NCBI GenBank assembly: GCA_016933275.1
Contig: JAFGBI010000256.1
Location: forward strand, 1 to 60,857
Origin: Polyangiaceae bacterium
Lineage (GTDB): Bacteria > Myxococcota_A > Polyangia > Polyangiales > Polyangiaceae
DNA length: 60,857 nt
Reading direction: 5' to 3'
Each line of letters opens with the position of its first letter. The stretch's first letter is position 1. The position numbers and the translations under genes were made by a program. The notes under the pieces are model-generated. The model was not told the DNA's origin. It made no database searches and was given only the letters and a program-made list of their open reading frames with translations. Below are positions 16,431-25,052 of the stretch, in pieces.

Positions 16431-16763
16431 GGCACATCCTCACTTGTCGCAGGCAGGAGCACCGATGGGAAGTCGACACCCGAAGGGGTCCTGACGAGCC
16501 GGTCGGGATCGTCGCTCACGGCACCATCGTCGAGGTGCCGGTCGGCGCCCATGACGATGACACGGACCGCCGACGGGCCAATGGGCCTGGACATCCTGTG
16601 CTCCTGGGTCGGGCATCCCCCCAGCGCCGCTCACGGCCTGGGCCGGGTGAGCAAGGGGCGGTTCGGGCGAGGCCGTGGAGGGATCTCATAGTGTGCATTT
16701 GCACACTATGCAACCCGCGCCCGTGCGCTTGCGCCGGCAGCGGGCCAGTGCTGAACTCGCGCC
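16431..16763. other. Region between FmdB-like gene and zinc-uptake genes; possible small ORF
   Basis: This stretch contains operator site 3. On the minus strand an ATG at 16594 has AGGAG seven bases upstream and opens a frame with GC-rich third positions (MSRPIGPSAVRVIVMGADRH...). It overlaps the FmdB-like start in another frame, so it may be a small gene, possibly frameshifted before 16440. I do not recognise the product. Confidence 0.3.
16687..16710. promoter_or_regulatory. Palindromic operator, site 3
   Basis: A 24-base palindrome with arms CATAGTGTGCA and TGCACACTATG around a central TT; only the central pair is asymmetric. Aligned with site 2 it keeps 17 of 22 positions, and four of the five differences are symmetric pairs. 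It lies 53 bases upstream of the membrane-protein gene that heads the zinc-uptake set and about 257 bases upstream of the divergent FmdB-like gene. Confidence 0.75.
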
Positions 16764-17195
16764 GTGACCGGAGTGGCGGCGTGCTGCGGCAGGACCTGGA
16801 CGCGGCTTGCTGCGTACCTGGCGCTGGCCGTGTTCGGGGGAGCGCAGATCCTGGCCGTATTCCACTTCGTCTTCGTCCGCCATGTCATCTGCTGGGAGCA
16901 TGGGGCCCTCGCCCACGCGAGACACGCGGTCGATCACCAGGACACCGCGGACTCCCCACCGCCGCCGAACGGGGAGAGCCAAGCATCATCGGGTCCCACC
17001 GACCACGGCGACGAACACTGCGGGCTTCCGTTCGGGGCCACTCACCAGCTCGCCACCGACCCTGACCGGGCGTTCGTCGTCGCCGCCGATAGTGCCATCC
17101 TCGAGTCCGCGGCGCTGCCAGCCGACACCGTCGCGAGGTCCATCCCCCTGCTCGCGCTGGCTCCCAAGCAGTCGCCACCGCCGTCACCTGCCTGA
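16764..17195 (+). CDS. Small membrane protein with His/Cys-rich loop
   Basis: A 143-residue protein. The N-terminus carries one strong membrane segment (LAAYLALAVFGGAQILAVFHFVFV), then HVICWEHG and a His/Asp/Pro-rich region containing HGDEHCGL that could bind metal. The C-terminal ~50 residues are Ala/Leu/Pro-rich and may include a weak second hydrophobic stretch. This layout resembles small DUF2946-like proteins found near metal-uptake or resistance genes, but identity is not firm. Start GTG, 53 bases after operator site 3. It precedes the outer-membrane and ABC transporter genes, consistent with a metal role. Confidence 0.55.
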   Translation: MTGVAACCGRTWTRLAAYLALAVFGGAQILAVFHFVFVRHVICWEHGALAHARHAVDHQDTADSPPPPNGESQASSGPTDHGDEHCGLPFGATHQLATDPDRAFVVAADSAILESAALPADTVARSIPLLALAPKQSPPPSPA

Positions 17196-17457
17196 GCATC
17201 TCCACCGTCCCCGCTCGCGCCAGCTCATGCACGCGGCCGCACCGCCATGGCGCAGCTCGCGCGAGTCGAGCCAACCGGTCATCGAGCCGCGTTGGCGTCG
17301 TCGCGGCCGCCGGTGGGGACCCCGAGTCATCGGCCTCGTTCCAGGTCGATGGGATGCCCTCGCTCGACAAGACCCCCTGTCCCGACTCGACCGCACGGTG
17401 TCTTGAGCGCAGGGTCGCCAACGCCCCTCCAGCTTCGTCCCCGATGGGACCCGCACG

Positions 17458-18789
17458 ATGCCCTACATCTCTCGTGGACGCGCGCCCCTCCTCGCCGTCA
17501 CGATACTCTTCCCCATCTCCACCGCCGCCGCCCAGGACCCTGCGTCGCCCGCGAGCGAGCCGGCTAATGGGACTGGACCGCCTGCGCCATCGAGCGGCTT
17601 CGCCCCCGCACGAACCGATGCTGCGTCGGGAGCGGAGAGCTTCGACGAGCTCGAGCTGATGGTCGCCACCGAGCCGGGCGCGCCCCCGTCCGGGAGCCCC
17701 CGAGACTCCGCGCCGCCACTGGTGACCGGAGGCGGCCTCGCGTCCGCGTTGAACCCGGCAATCTCGGCGATCCTCGACGTCGCCTTCGCCTACTTCTCGG
17801 AGGATGAGCCCCTCCAGGCGGGCCACCACGATCCGAAACGCACCGGGTTCAACTGGCAGGGGCTCGAGCTCTCGCTCAGCGGCAGCGTGGATCCGTATCT
17901 GCGGTTCGATGCCCACCTCGGCTTCTGCCACGAAGGGGCGGCGGTGGAGGAAGCCTACGCGACGACCCTCGCCCTTCCCGGCGGGCTACAGGCCCGCTTC
18001 GGCAAGTTTCTCACGCGCTTCGGGCGGCTCAACTCGACCCACATGCACACGTGGAACTTCGCTGATCAGCCCTTCGAGCTCAGTCGGCTCTTCGGGGGCG
18101 AGGGGGAGCGCGGACTCGGCGCCGAGGTTTCCGTGGTCCTGCCCTTGCCCTGGAGCGTGGAGCTCGTCGGGTCGGCGACGGAAGCCCACGGCGAGGGCTC
18201 GACGCGGAGCTTCCTCGACGAGGAAGAGCGGCCGATGGAGTCGTTCCTCGATCCGCTCTACACGACCGCCATCAAGCAGTTCTTCGCTCTCTCGAATGAT
18301 TGGTCCCTGGTTTGGGGCCTCTCCGCGAATTTCGGCCCGAACGCGTCCAGCGACGACCATCGCACCGAGATCTACGGCACTGATCTCTACCTCAAATTCC
18401 GCCCGCTCCATCGTCCGGAACCCCGAGTGGTGAGTCTGCACTCGGAATGGTTCTATCGTCGGCGAGAGCTCCCCGGGGTCGTGCTCCGGGACTACGGGCA
18501 GTTCACCGAGGTGCTCTGGCGATTTGCACGGCGCTGGGCCACGGCGGCTCGCTACGAGCTCGGCTCGCCAGCCTTCGACGCCGAGGGTACCGTCCTGAGC
18601 GACCCGCTCGACCCGGAGTGGATGGACACGCGTCACCGAACCAGCACCAGCGTGTCGTTCTACCCGACCGAGTTCTCGCGGTTCCGCTGGCAATGGGGCA
18701 GCGACCTCCCCCACCCCCACCAGGCTATCTGGTCCACCTTCTTCACCGCCGAGGTCAGTCTCGGCGCGCATGGCGCCCACGCGTTCTAA
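17458..18789 (+). CDS. Outer-membrane beta-barrel protein of the zinc-uptake locus
   Basis: A 443-residue protein with a signal peptide ending TAAAQD, an unstructured acidic linker to ~residue 95, then a porin-like domain from LASALNPAISAILDVAFAYF. Strands are rich in aromatic residues (YLRFDAHLGF, LQARFGKFLTRFGRLNSTHMHTW) and it ends with LGAHGAHAF, a terminal Phe as in barrels. Proteins with this NPAIS...ILD opening are often encoded just before znuA-type genes and annotated as zinc-regulated outer-membrane proteins. It has no TonB plug visible. AAGGAG at its end serves the next gene, 9 bases away. Likely passage of zinc or a zinc complex (inference). Confidence 0.72.
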   Translation: MPYISRGRAPLLAVTILFPISTAAAQDPASPASEPANGTGPPAPSSGFAPARTDAASGAESFDELELMVATEPGAPPSGSPRDSAPPLVTGGGLASALNPAISAILDVAFAYFSEDEPLQAGHHDPKRTGFNWQGLELSLSGSVDPYLRFDAHLGFCHEGAAVEEAYATTLALPGGLQARFGKFLTRFGRLNSTHMHTWNFADQPFELSRLFGGEGERGLGAEVSVVLPLPWSVELVGSATEAHGEGSTRSFLDEEERPMESFLDPLYTTAIKQFFALSNDWSLVWGLSANFGPNASSDDHRTEIYGTDLYLKFRPLHRPEPRVVSLHSEWFYRRRELPGVVLRDYGQFTEVLWRFARRWATAARYELGSPAFDAEGTVLSDPLDPEWMDTRHRTSTSVSFYPTEFSRFRWQWGSDLPHPHQAIWSTFFTAEVSLGAHGAHAF

Positions 18790-18798
18790 GGAGTCATC

Positions 18799-19761
18799 AT
18801 GTCACGCTTTCCGTCTCGATGGTCCCCACCCCGTGGACATTGCCGCCTTCCCGGAGCGCTGCGCTGGCTCCTCGCCCTCGCCGTCGCCTGGTCACTGACG
18901 GGGGCTCCCGACGCAGCCCACGCCGCGCTCCGCGTCGTGACGACGACACCCGATCTCGCCGCCATCACCCAGGCGGTCGGCGCGGGCCGCGTCGAGGTCA
19001 CGGCCCTGGCGGCCGCGACCCAGGACCCGCACTTCGTCGATGCCCGCCCGAACCTCGCGCTGGCCCTGGCCAAGGCGGGACTCCTCGTCGAGGTCGGCGC
19101 CGACCTCGAGGTCGGGTGGCTACCCACGCTGCTCACCGGCTCGCGCAACGGGACCATTCAGCGGGGAGCGCGCGGTTGGATCGACGCATCCACCCTGGTC
19201 GCGCTGCTCGAGATCCCAGCGGGCAAGGTGGATCGCGCCATGGGGGACATCCATCCCCAGGGAAACCCGCATTTCCTGCTGGATCCTCGGCGCGCCGAGC
19301 GGGTCGCCGTGGGGATCGGCAAGCGGCTCGCGGAGCTCGACCCCGCAGGCCATCAGGCCTACCTCGACGCGGCCAAGCGCTTCGTAGCCGACCTTCGCAC
19401 CGCCCGAACCGGTTGGGAGTCCAGGCTCGCGACCCTGCGCGGGAAGCCGATCGTCGGATACCATCGCTCGCTCGCGTACCTCGCGGATTGGCTCGGCCTC
19501 GTCGTCGTCGAGCACCTCGAGCCGAAGCCCGGGATCCCGCCGTCACCACGTCACGTGGCCGACGTCGTCAACGTTGGCAAGGCGCGTCAGGTGGGGCTCC
19601 TCGTCCAAGAGTCCTGGTATCCAACCACGACCTCGAGCGTGGCAGCGACCAACATGGGTGCGCGGCTCGTCGTGATCCCCGGCATGACAAACTTCGCGCG
19701 CGGGCAGAGCTACCACGACTTCCTGGCGACCGTCGTGGCCAGGCTCGAGACCGAACGATGA
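18799..19761 (+). CDS. znuA: Metal ABC transporter substrate-binding protein (ZnuA-like)
   Basis: A 320-residue periplasmic cluster A-I binding protein. A signal peptide ends near AAHAALR. Conserved metal-ligand positions are visible: QDPHFVDARP, NPHFLLDP and VGYHRSLAYL, plus the late acidic/serine region around QESWYP. The long His/Asp loop of many zinc-specific ZnuA proteins is absent, so zinc versus manganese is open; the neighbouring barrel protein favours zinc. AAGGAG sits seven bases before the ATG. Its stop overlaps the ATPase start (ATGA). Confidence 0.85.
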   Translation: MSRFPSRWSPPRGHCRLPGALRWLLALAVAWSLTGAPDAAHAALRVVTTTPDLAAITQAVGAGRVEVTALAAATQDPHFVDARPNLALALAKAGLLVEVGADLEVGWLPTLLTGSRNGTIQRGARGWIDASTLVALLEIPAGKVDRAMGDIHPQGNPHFLLDPRRAERVAVGIGKRLAELDPAGHQAYLDAAKRFVADLRTARTGWESRLATLRGKPIVGYHRSLAYLADWLGLVVVEHLEPKPGIPPSPRHVADVVNVGKARQVGLLVQESWYPTTTSSVAATNMGARLVVIPGMTNFARGQSYHDFLATVVARLETER

Positions 19762-20486
19762 CGCAGTCGCCTCCCCTCCTCCGAACCCGCGCACTCGAGA
19801 TCGGTCACGGGGCGAAGGCCCTCCTCCCCCCCATCGACCTCGAGCTCGGCCCAGGGGAGTTCTGGGCGGTCATCGGCCGCAACGGCTGCGGCAAGACGAC
19901 CTGGCTCCGCACGCTGCTGGGCCTCCTGCCGCCGCTCCGAGGCGCGGTGGAGCGAAGACAGGGCGTTCGCCTCGCCTACCTCCGGCAGAAGGGTAGCGTG
20001 GACGATCTATACCCCCTGGTCGCCCGCGACGTCGTCGCGATGGGCACGCTCCGAAGCGGCGCCTGCTTCGGTCGCTCCCGCCGCCGGGCGCGCAACGTGG
20101 AGCGCGCGCTCTCGCTCCTAGGGGCCGAGGACCTGGCCGAACTGCCCTTCCGCACGCTCTCCGAGGGACAGCGCCAACGCATCGTCTTCGCGCGGATCGC
20201 CGCCTCCCACCCCGAGCTGGCGCTGCTCGACGAGCCGACTTCGGCCATGGATCTCGTCGCCGAACGGGAAGCGTTCGAGCTCATCGGGCGGCTACGCCAG
20301 CAGACGCGGGTAACGGTCATCGTCGTGAGCCACTACATCGAGCTCGTCGCCGACCACGCGGATCACCTGTTGTTCCTCGATCGCGACACTCCCGTCGTCG
20401 TCGCGGGCACCCCCCAACGGGTGTTCGACCACCCCGCTTTCGTGGCCGCCTTCGGCGCGTCCCCTACACGAGGCCCCGCCTCCTGA
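19758..20486 (+). CDS. znuC: Metal ABC transporter ATP-binding protein (ZnuC-like)
   Basis: A 242-residue ATPase. Walker A GRNGCGKTT (residues ~37-45), the Q-loop near LAYLRQKGSVDDLYPL, ABC signature LSEGQRQRI, Walker B LALLDEPTSAMD and the switch His in VVSHYIEL are all intact. It powers the permease encoded 8 bases downstream. The start is set by the ATGA overlap with the binding-protein gene. Confidence 0.9.
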   Translation: MTQSPPLLRTRALEIGHGAKALLPPIDLELGPGEFWAVIGRNGCGKTTWLRTLLGLLPPLRGAVERRQGVRLAYLRQKGSVDDLYPLVARDVVAMGTLRSGACFGRSRRRARNVERALSLLGAEDLAELPFRTLSEGQRQRIVFARIAASHPELALLDEPTSAMDLVAEREAFELIGRLRQQTRVTVIVVSHYIELVADHADHLLFLDRDTPVVVAGTPQRVFDHPAFVAAFGASPTRGPAS

Positions 20487-20494
20487 TTGCCCCG

Positions 20495-21487
20495 ATGCCG
20501 GATCCCTCCGCCGACTTCGATGCGATCCTCACGGCACCGCCGGTCGAGGTGAGCAGCGCCCCCAGCGCCCGCGCCGGTGGACCCTTGGTCGCTTCGACCA
20601 GGCTGCCACCGTTCGCCTCTCCTGCGGAGGCCACCGTCGAGCTGGTGGCAGCGCCGACCGCCCCGAGCCTCGCAGACTTCGCGGAGAACTTCCCGCTCTA
20701 TCGCGACCCCGTGCTCGCGGGCACCTTCGCCGGGCTGGTCCTCGGGCTCGCGGGGGTGTTCATCGTCCTGCGGCGGGCGGTGTTCGTGACGGCCGCCGTG
20801 AGCCAGTCCGCGGCGCTCGGCGTGGCCTGCGCCTTCTTGCTCGCGATCTACACGGACGTCGAGCTCCCGCCGGTGCTGCTAGCATTCGTCTTCGGGGGCA
20901 CCGGCGCGGTCGCGCTCGCCTTCGGCACCCCGGCGAGGCTGCCTCGCGAGGGGGTCGTCGGGATCGTCTATCTCGCTTCGGGGTCCCTTGCCATCATCGT
21001 GGGCGAGCGGATCAGCCAAGAGGCCCACGACGTCGCCTCGCTCCTCTTCGGTAGCGCCGTCCTCGTGCGTCCCCTGGATCTCTGGCTGATCCTCGGCGTC
21101 GGTTCGGTGGCCACATCGGTCCTCGTCGCCCTGACCCGCCCCCTGGAGTTCTCCGGCTTCGATCCGGACGCGGCTCGGGTGCAGGGCGTCCCCGTGCGGG
21201 GGCTCGAGGCCCTCCTGTGGCTCATCGTGTCTGCCGAGGTGGCGGTGACGACGCGCGCCCTCGGGGCCCTGCCGGTCTTCGCCTTCGCGGTGCTGCCAGC
21301 GTTCGGCGCGCTACGGCTCACCGAACGCCTTCCCGCCTGTCTCGCGCTGGCTGCGCTCTTCGGGGCGGTGAGCGGAGGCGTGGGATACGTGACGGCGTTC
21401 CTGTTGGACCTGCCCGTCGGCGCCTCCCAGACGGCGGTGGCTACCGTCCTCGCGATCGGCGCGACGGTCGGTTCGCGTTGGCGCTGA
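20495..21487 (+). CDS. znuB: Metal ABC transporter permease (ZnuB-like)
   Basis: A 330-residue integral membrane protein of the ABC-3 family. Membrane segments begin at ~residue 73 (VLAGTFAGLVLGLAGVFIVL), and the cytoplasmic coupling region around GFDPDAARVQGVPVRGLE matches the EAA-like loop of this family. There are about eight segments to the end. The first ~65 residues are a Pro/Ala/Ser-rich extension absent from typical ZnuB proteins of ~260-290 residues. Either the true start is internal or the extension is a real cytoplasmic tail; no better internal start is obvious. Confidence 0.85.
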   Translation: MPDPSADFDAILTAPPVEVSSAPSARAGGPLVASTRLPPFASPAEATVELVAAPTAPSLADFAENFPLYRDPVLAGTFAGLVLGLAGVFIVLRRAVFVTAAVSQSAALGVACAFLLAIYTDVELPPVLLAFVFGGTGAVALAFGTPARLPREGVVGIVYLASGSLAIIVGERISQEAHDVASLLFGSAVLVRPLDLWLILGVGSVATSVLVALTRPLEFSGFDPDAARVQGVPVRGLEALLWLIVSAEVAVTTRALGALPVFAFAVLPAFGALRLTERLPACLALAALFGAVSGGVGYVTAFLLDLPVGASQTAVATVLAIGATVGSRWR

Positions 21488-21613
21488 CTGCCACTACGAG
21501 AAACCCCACCGCACCCAAACCTCGCCTTGGCTCGCCACCTCGCCTGTTTCTGCGCTAACATGCTGCCGCGCTCACGCAGCGGTGTCCCGCCGCGCCTCCC
21601 CCCACCGGCCAAG

Positions 21614-22978
21614 ATGCCGTGTAGACCAAGGAAACCCTGGCAGCTCCTCTTCGTCGCCGCGCTCGGGCTCGCCGCGTCCCTGACCTGGTCTACGTCTGGG
21701 ACCGCCGCCGAGCCAACGGTTCACGTCGTCTACGAAGGACAACGCCTGGGTTCGATCGCCAAGCGCTACAACGTGTCGATCGATGCTTTGTGCAACGCCA
21801 ACGGAATCCGCCCGACGGATCCCATCCGGCCCGGCCAGCGACTGTACATCCCAGGCAAGGACGATCCGGATGGGTCGCTGACGCAACGCATTCGCGACCG
21901 CAAGGAGAACAGCCCTCCGTCCGCCAGCGCTCCGCCGTCCCCGAGAACGGGCGCGGGCACCAAGAAGGTCGAGCATGTGGTCGGCCCCGGCCACACCCTC
22001 GGCAAGATCGCCAACCGCTATCATGTGTCCGTGGCCGCGCTCTGCCAAGCCAACGGGATCTCGGAGACGACTCCCATCCGCCCCGGGCAGGCCCTCGTCA
22101 TTCCCGACCCCAACGCCCGCGTGGGAGCCCCCAAGGACGACCGTGAGTCCGCGAATCCTCCGCCCGCCGCCCCCGCCCCCGCCGAGGAACCGAAACGACC
22201 GCCGCCCGTCTCGGCAAGAGCGCCCATTGCCTCCGCTGGGTCGACCAGGCCCGTGCGGCACGTCGTCGGGGCCGGTCACACGTTGGGCAAGGTCGCCACC
22301 CGCTACCACGTGAGCATCGACGCCCTGTGCACGGCCAATGGCATCGAGCGCCGGGATCCGATTCGGCCCGGTCAGGTCTTGTGGATACCGGGACCCGGCG
22401 ACACCGACGGCAGCGCGGCGGCCAGCCTCCGCAAGTCCGGCGCGCTCGACCGCTCATCCGCTGGCCGCAGCACCACCACCAAGACCAACGGCAAGCCGTC
22501 CTGGTATGCGTACCGCAAGACCCCGTGGCGGCGCGGGTTCATCACTCTCGTCGGCTACCAGGAAACCTGGAAGGGCTACGTGATCGGCCCCCAGGGCGAG
22601 GTCCTCCCCGCAGCCCACCAGGCGATCTGTCGCCTCATGGGGGCCGACGGAGACCACCCGCGGGTGGATCGGCGCCTCGTCCAGTTGCTGGTCAAGGTGA
22701 GCGATACCTTCGGGGGCCGGCCGATCCGGGTGGTGAGCGGATTCCGCTCCGAGTCCTACGCGCTAAACTCCCGCCATCGACGCAGCCAAGCGATCGATTT
22801 CTCGATCCCCGGGGTTCCGAACGAAGTGCTCCGCGACTACCTACTGTCCTTCGACCGGGTGGGCGTGGGGTACTACCCGAATTCGAGCTTCGTGCATTTC
22901 GATGTCCGGGAGACGAAGACCTACTGGGTCGATCTCTCCGGCCCCGGGGAGTCCCCCCGATACCTCCGCAGATCTTGA
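21614..22978 (+). CDS. LysM-repeat protein with M15/DUF882-type peptidase domain
   Basis: A 454-residue exported protein. A signal peptide ends near GTAAEP. Three LysM repeats, each ~45 residues, start at HVVYEGQRLGSIAKRYNVS, HVVGPGHTLGKIANRYHVS and HVVGAGHTLGKVATRYHVS, separated by Pro/Ser linkers; they bind peptidoglycan. The last ~150 residues form an M15-like domain: VVSGFRSESYALNSRHRRSQAIDF supplies the His/Asp zinc ligands and FVHFDVR the last His. The likely activity is murein peptide cleavage or D,D-carboxypeptidase. The ATG at 21614 is preferred because it yields a normal signal peptide. Confidence 0.85.
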   Translation: MPCRPRKPWQLLFVAALGLAASLTWSTSGTAAEPTVHVVYEGQRLGSIAKRYNVSIDALCNANGIRPTDPIRPGQRLYIPGKDDPDGSLTQRIRDRKENSPPSASAPPSPRTGAGTKKVEHVVGPGHTLGKIANRYHVSVAALCQANGISETTPIRPGQALVIPDPNARVGAPKDDRESANPPPAAPAPAEEPKRPPPVSARAPIASAGSTRPVRHVVGAGHTLGKVATRYHVSIDALCTANGIERRDPIRPGQVLWIPGPGDTDGSAAASLRKSGALDRSSAGRSTTTKTNGKPSWYAYRKTPWRRGFITLVGYQETWKGYVIGPQGEVLPAAHQAICRLMGADGDHPRVDRRLVQLLVKVSDTFGGRPIRVVSGFRSESYALNSRHRRSQAIDFSIPGVPNEVLRDYLLSFDRVGVGYYPNSSFVHFDVRETKTYWVDLSGPGESPRYLRRS

Positions 22979-22993
22979 ACCTAGAGACAATCC

Positions 22994-24712
22994 ATGACCG
23001 ATCAGCCTTCCGAATTGAAACCGATCCGCATCATCGTAGTGGGCGGCTCCGCCGCCGGGCCCAAGGCCGCCGCTCGTGCGCGCCGAATGGCCGAGCACGC
23101 CGATATCATGATCCTCCAGAGGGATCCGGATCTCTCCATGGCTTCCTGCGGTTATCCCTACTACATCGGCGGGGTCTTTGATGATCGCAACCTCCTCATC
23201 TGCACCCCGACCGGGGTGGTCCGCGACCCGGAATTCTTCCTCCGAGCCAAGGGGATCGTGGCGCGGACGGGCACGGAGGTCGTCCGCATCGATCGCGAAC
23301 GACGCTCGGTGACGGCACGCGACCTCCAGTCCGGGAAGGAGGAGACGATTGGGTATGACAAGCTCATCCTCGCCACCGGCGCCCGGCCGAAGCGACCACC
23401 GATCCCCGGCCTGGATCTGGCCGGGGTCACCACGCTCCATTCGATGAGGGATGCCGACTTCTTGCGGGGAGCCGGCGACGGGGCGCACGCCAAGAAGGCC
23501 GTGATCGTCGGGGGTGGACTGATCGGCATCGAAGCCTGCGAAGCCCTGCGCCTCTCCGACATGGAGGTCACGATCGTCGAGGCGTCACCCCAGCTCCTCC
23601 CGTTCCTCGACTGGCAGCTGGCGAGGCTCGTCGAGACCCATGTGCGGAGCAACGGAGCGCGAGTCATCACGGACAAGGGAGTCGCTGCCTTCATCGGCGA
23701 GGACGGCAAGCTCGTCGGCATGAGGCTCACCGACGGAACCGAGCTCGACTGCGGACTCGCCGTCGTCGCCGTCGGCGTGACGCCAAACGCGGATCTCGCC
23801 GCCGGCGCCGGACTCCGACTCGGTCCAACGGGTGGCATCGTCGTCGACGAGCACATGCAAACCTCTGACCCGAACATCTACGCTGCCGGTGACTGCATCG
23901 AGTGCCGGCACCTGCTGACCGGAGCGCCGGTCCACGCGCCGTTCGGGGATCTCGCGAACCTGCAGGGCCGCGTCGCCGGCGAGAACGTGACGAACGGCAA
24001 CTCCGCGCGGTTCCCCGGCACCCAGCAGACCGGGATCTGCAAGGTCTTCGACTACGCCGCCGGCTCGTCGGGTCTCTCGCTGGAGGCAGCGCGTGCCGCC
24101 GGCTTCCCACAGGCAATGTCGGCCATCAACGCGGGCCCGGACAAGCCCGGTTTCATGAACGGACAGCTCATCGTCACCAAGGTCGTCGCCGACGGCAACA
24201 CCGGCCGAATCCTCGGTGCGCAATGCGTGGGCCCGGGTGACGTCAGCAAGCAGCTGGCGATCTGGGCGATGGCGATCCGCGGCGGCCTGACGGTAACCGA
24301 CATGGCCAACGCCGATCTGCCCTACGCGCCGCCGTTCTCGCTCGCCATCGATCAGAGCATCGCCACCGCGCACGTCCTGGAGAACAAGCTCGCCGGTCGG
24401 TTGATCGGGATCGAAGCCAGCGAGGTCGTACGCAAGATCGACGCTGGAGAGCGCCCGTTCCTCCTCGACGTGCGAGGACCGGATGAGTTCGAGGCGGTGC
24501 GGCTCGGGATCGGCGAGCACTTGATCCCGCTCGGCGCCCTGCGCCGCCGCCTCGCCGAACTGCCAGAGGACAAGGGGCGTGAGATCATCTGTTACTGCAA
24601 GATCTCGCTGCGGGGCTACGAGGCGGCGCGGGCCCTCGTCGGCCACGGGTGGACCAACGTGAAGGTCATGGAGGGTGGGATCAGCGCCTGGCCCTTCCGG
24701 CGCGAGAAGTGA
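22994..24712 (+). CDS. FAD-dependent CoA-disulfide-reductase-type oxidoreductase with C-terminal rhodanese
   Basis: A 572-residue flavoprotein. FAD motif IRIIVVGGSAAGPKAAARAR at residues ~11-30, the single redox Cys in SMASCGYPYYIGG (~Cys52), the NAD(P)H motif AVIVGGGLIGIEA, and the FAD motif NIYAAGDCIE are present. Residues ~465-570 are a rhodanese domain with active Cys ~535 in CYCKISLRGYEA. The architecture matches CoADR-Rhd proteins that reduce CoA disulfide, persulfides or polysulfide. It starts 15 bases after the LysM gene. Exact substrate unknown; a role in sulfane-sulfur handling is likely. Confidence 0.85.
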   Translation: MTDQPSELKPIRIIVVGGSAAGPKAAARARRMAEHADIMILQRDPDLSMASCGYPYYIGGVFDDRNLLICTPTGVVRDPEFFLRAKGIVARTGTEVVRIDRERRSVTARDLQSGKEETIGYDKLILATGARPKRPPIPGLDLAGVTTLHSMRDADFLRGAGDGAHAKKAVIVGGGLIGIEACEALRLSDMEVTIVEASPQLLPFLDWQLARLVETHVRSNGARVITDKGVAAFIGEDGKLVGMRLTDGTELDCGLAVVAVGVTPNADLAAGAGLRLGPTGGIVVDEHMQTSDPNIYAAGDCIECRHLLTGAPVHAPFGDLANLQGRVAGENVTNGNSARFPGTQQTGICKVFDYAAGSSGLSLEAARAAGFPQAMSAINAGPDKPGFMNGQLIVTKVVADGNTGRILGAQCVGPGDVSKQLAIWAMAIRGGLTVTDMANADLPYAPPFSLAIDQSIATAHVLENKLAGRLIGIEASEVVRKIDAGERPFLLDVRGPDEFEAVRLGIGEHLIPLGALRRRLAELPEDKGREIICYCKISLRGYEAARALVGHGWTNVKVMEGGISAWPFRREK

Positions 24713-24747
24713 GCGCGGCTCGCTCGCCTGAACCTGGATTTCGCGCC

Positions 24748-24945
24748 TCCGAGAGCAGCAATCAGTATGCCGAGTTGGTCGCCAGCGGTCATTCTTTCCG
24801 GTATGTGTTGTCTACTTGATCGGCACCAGAACGAAATCGTTGGCGTGATCTCCTGCTGGGATCGCGTCATCGTGCACGGCACGCTGCCGGGCTTCGGGCA
24901 CAGCGCCGGGATGACCTCGTACCTAACGCTGCCGAGACGGATGCC
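24748..24945 (+). pseudogene. Remnant of a transposase-like multicopy protein
   Basis: Between 24748 and 24945 two adjacent frames read QYAELVASGHSFRYVLST and then LDRHQNEIVGVISCWDRV followed by GTLPGFGHSAGMTSYL. Together they resemble the N-terminal part of a family of repeated, probably mobile-element-encoded proteins. The frame breaks at the stop near 24816 and homology ends by ~24945, so it is a decayed fragment. The remaining bases to 25052 hold nothing I recognise. Confidence 0.45.
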
Positions 24946-25052
24946 GCTGCTCCGGCCCGTCGTCGGTCACCCGAGATCGTGAGCCCGCGGGACCACCACT
25001 GCCCCCGACGACCCGCCGTCAGCCACGGCGAACCGGCGCCTCGTGGGTCGGG

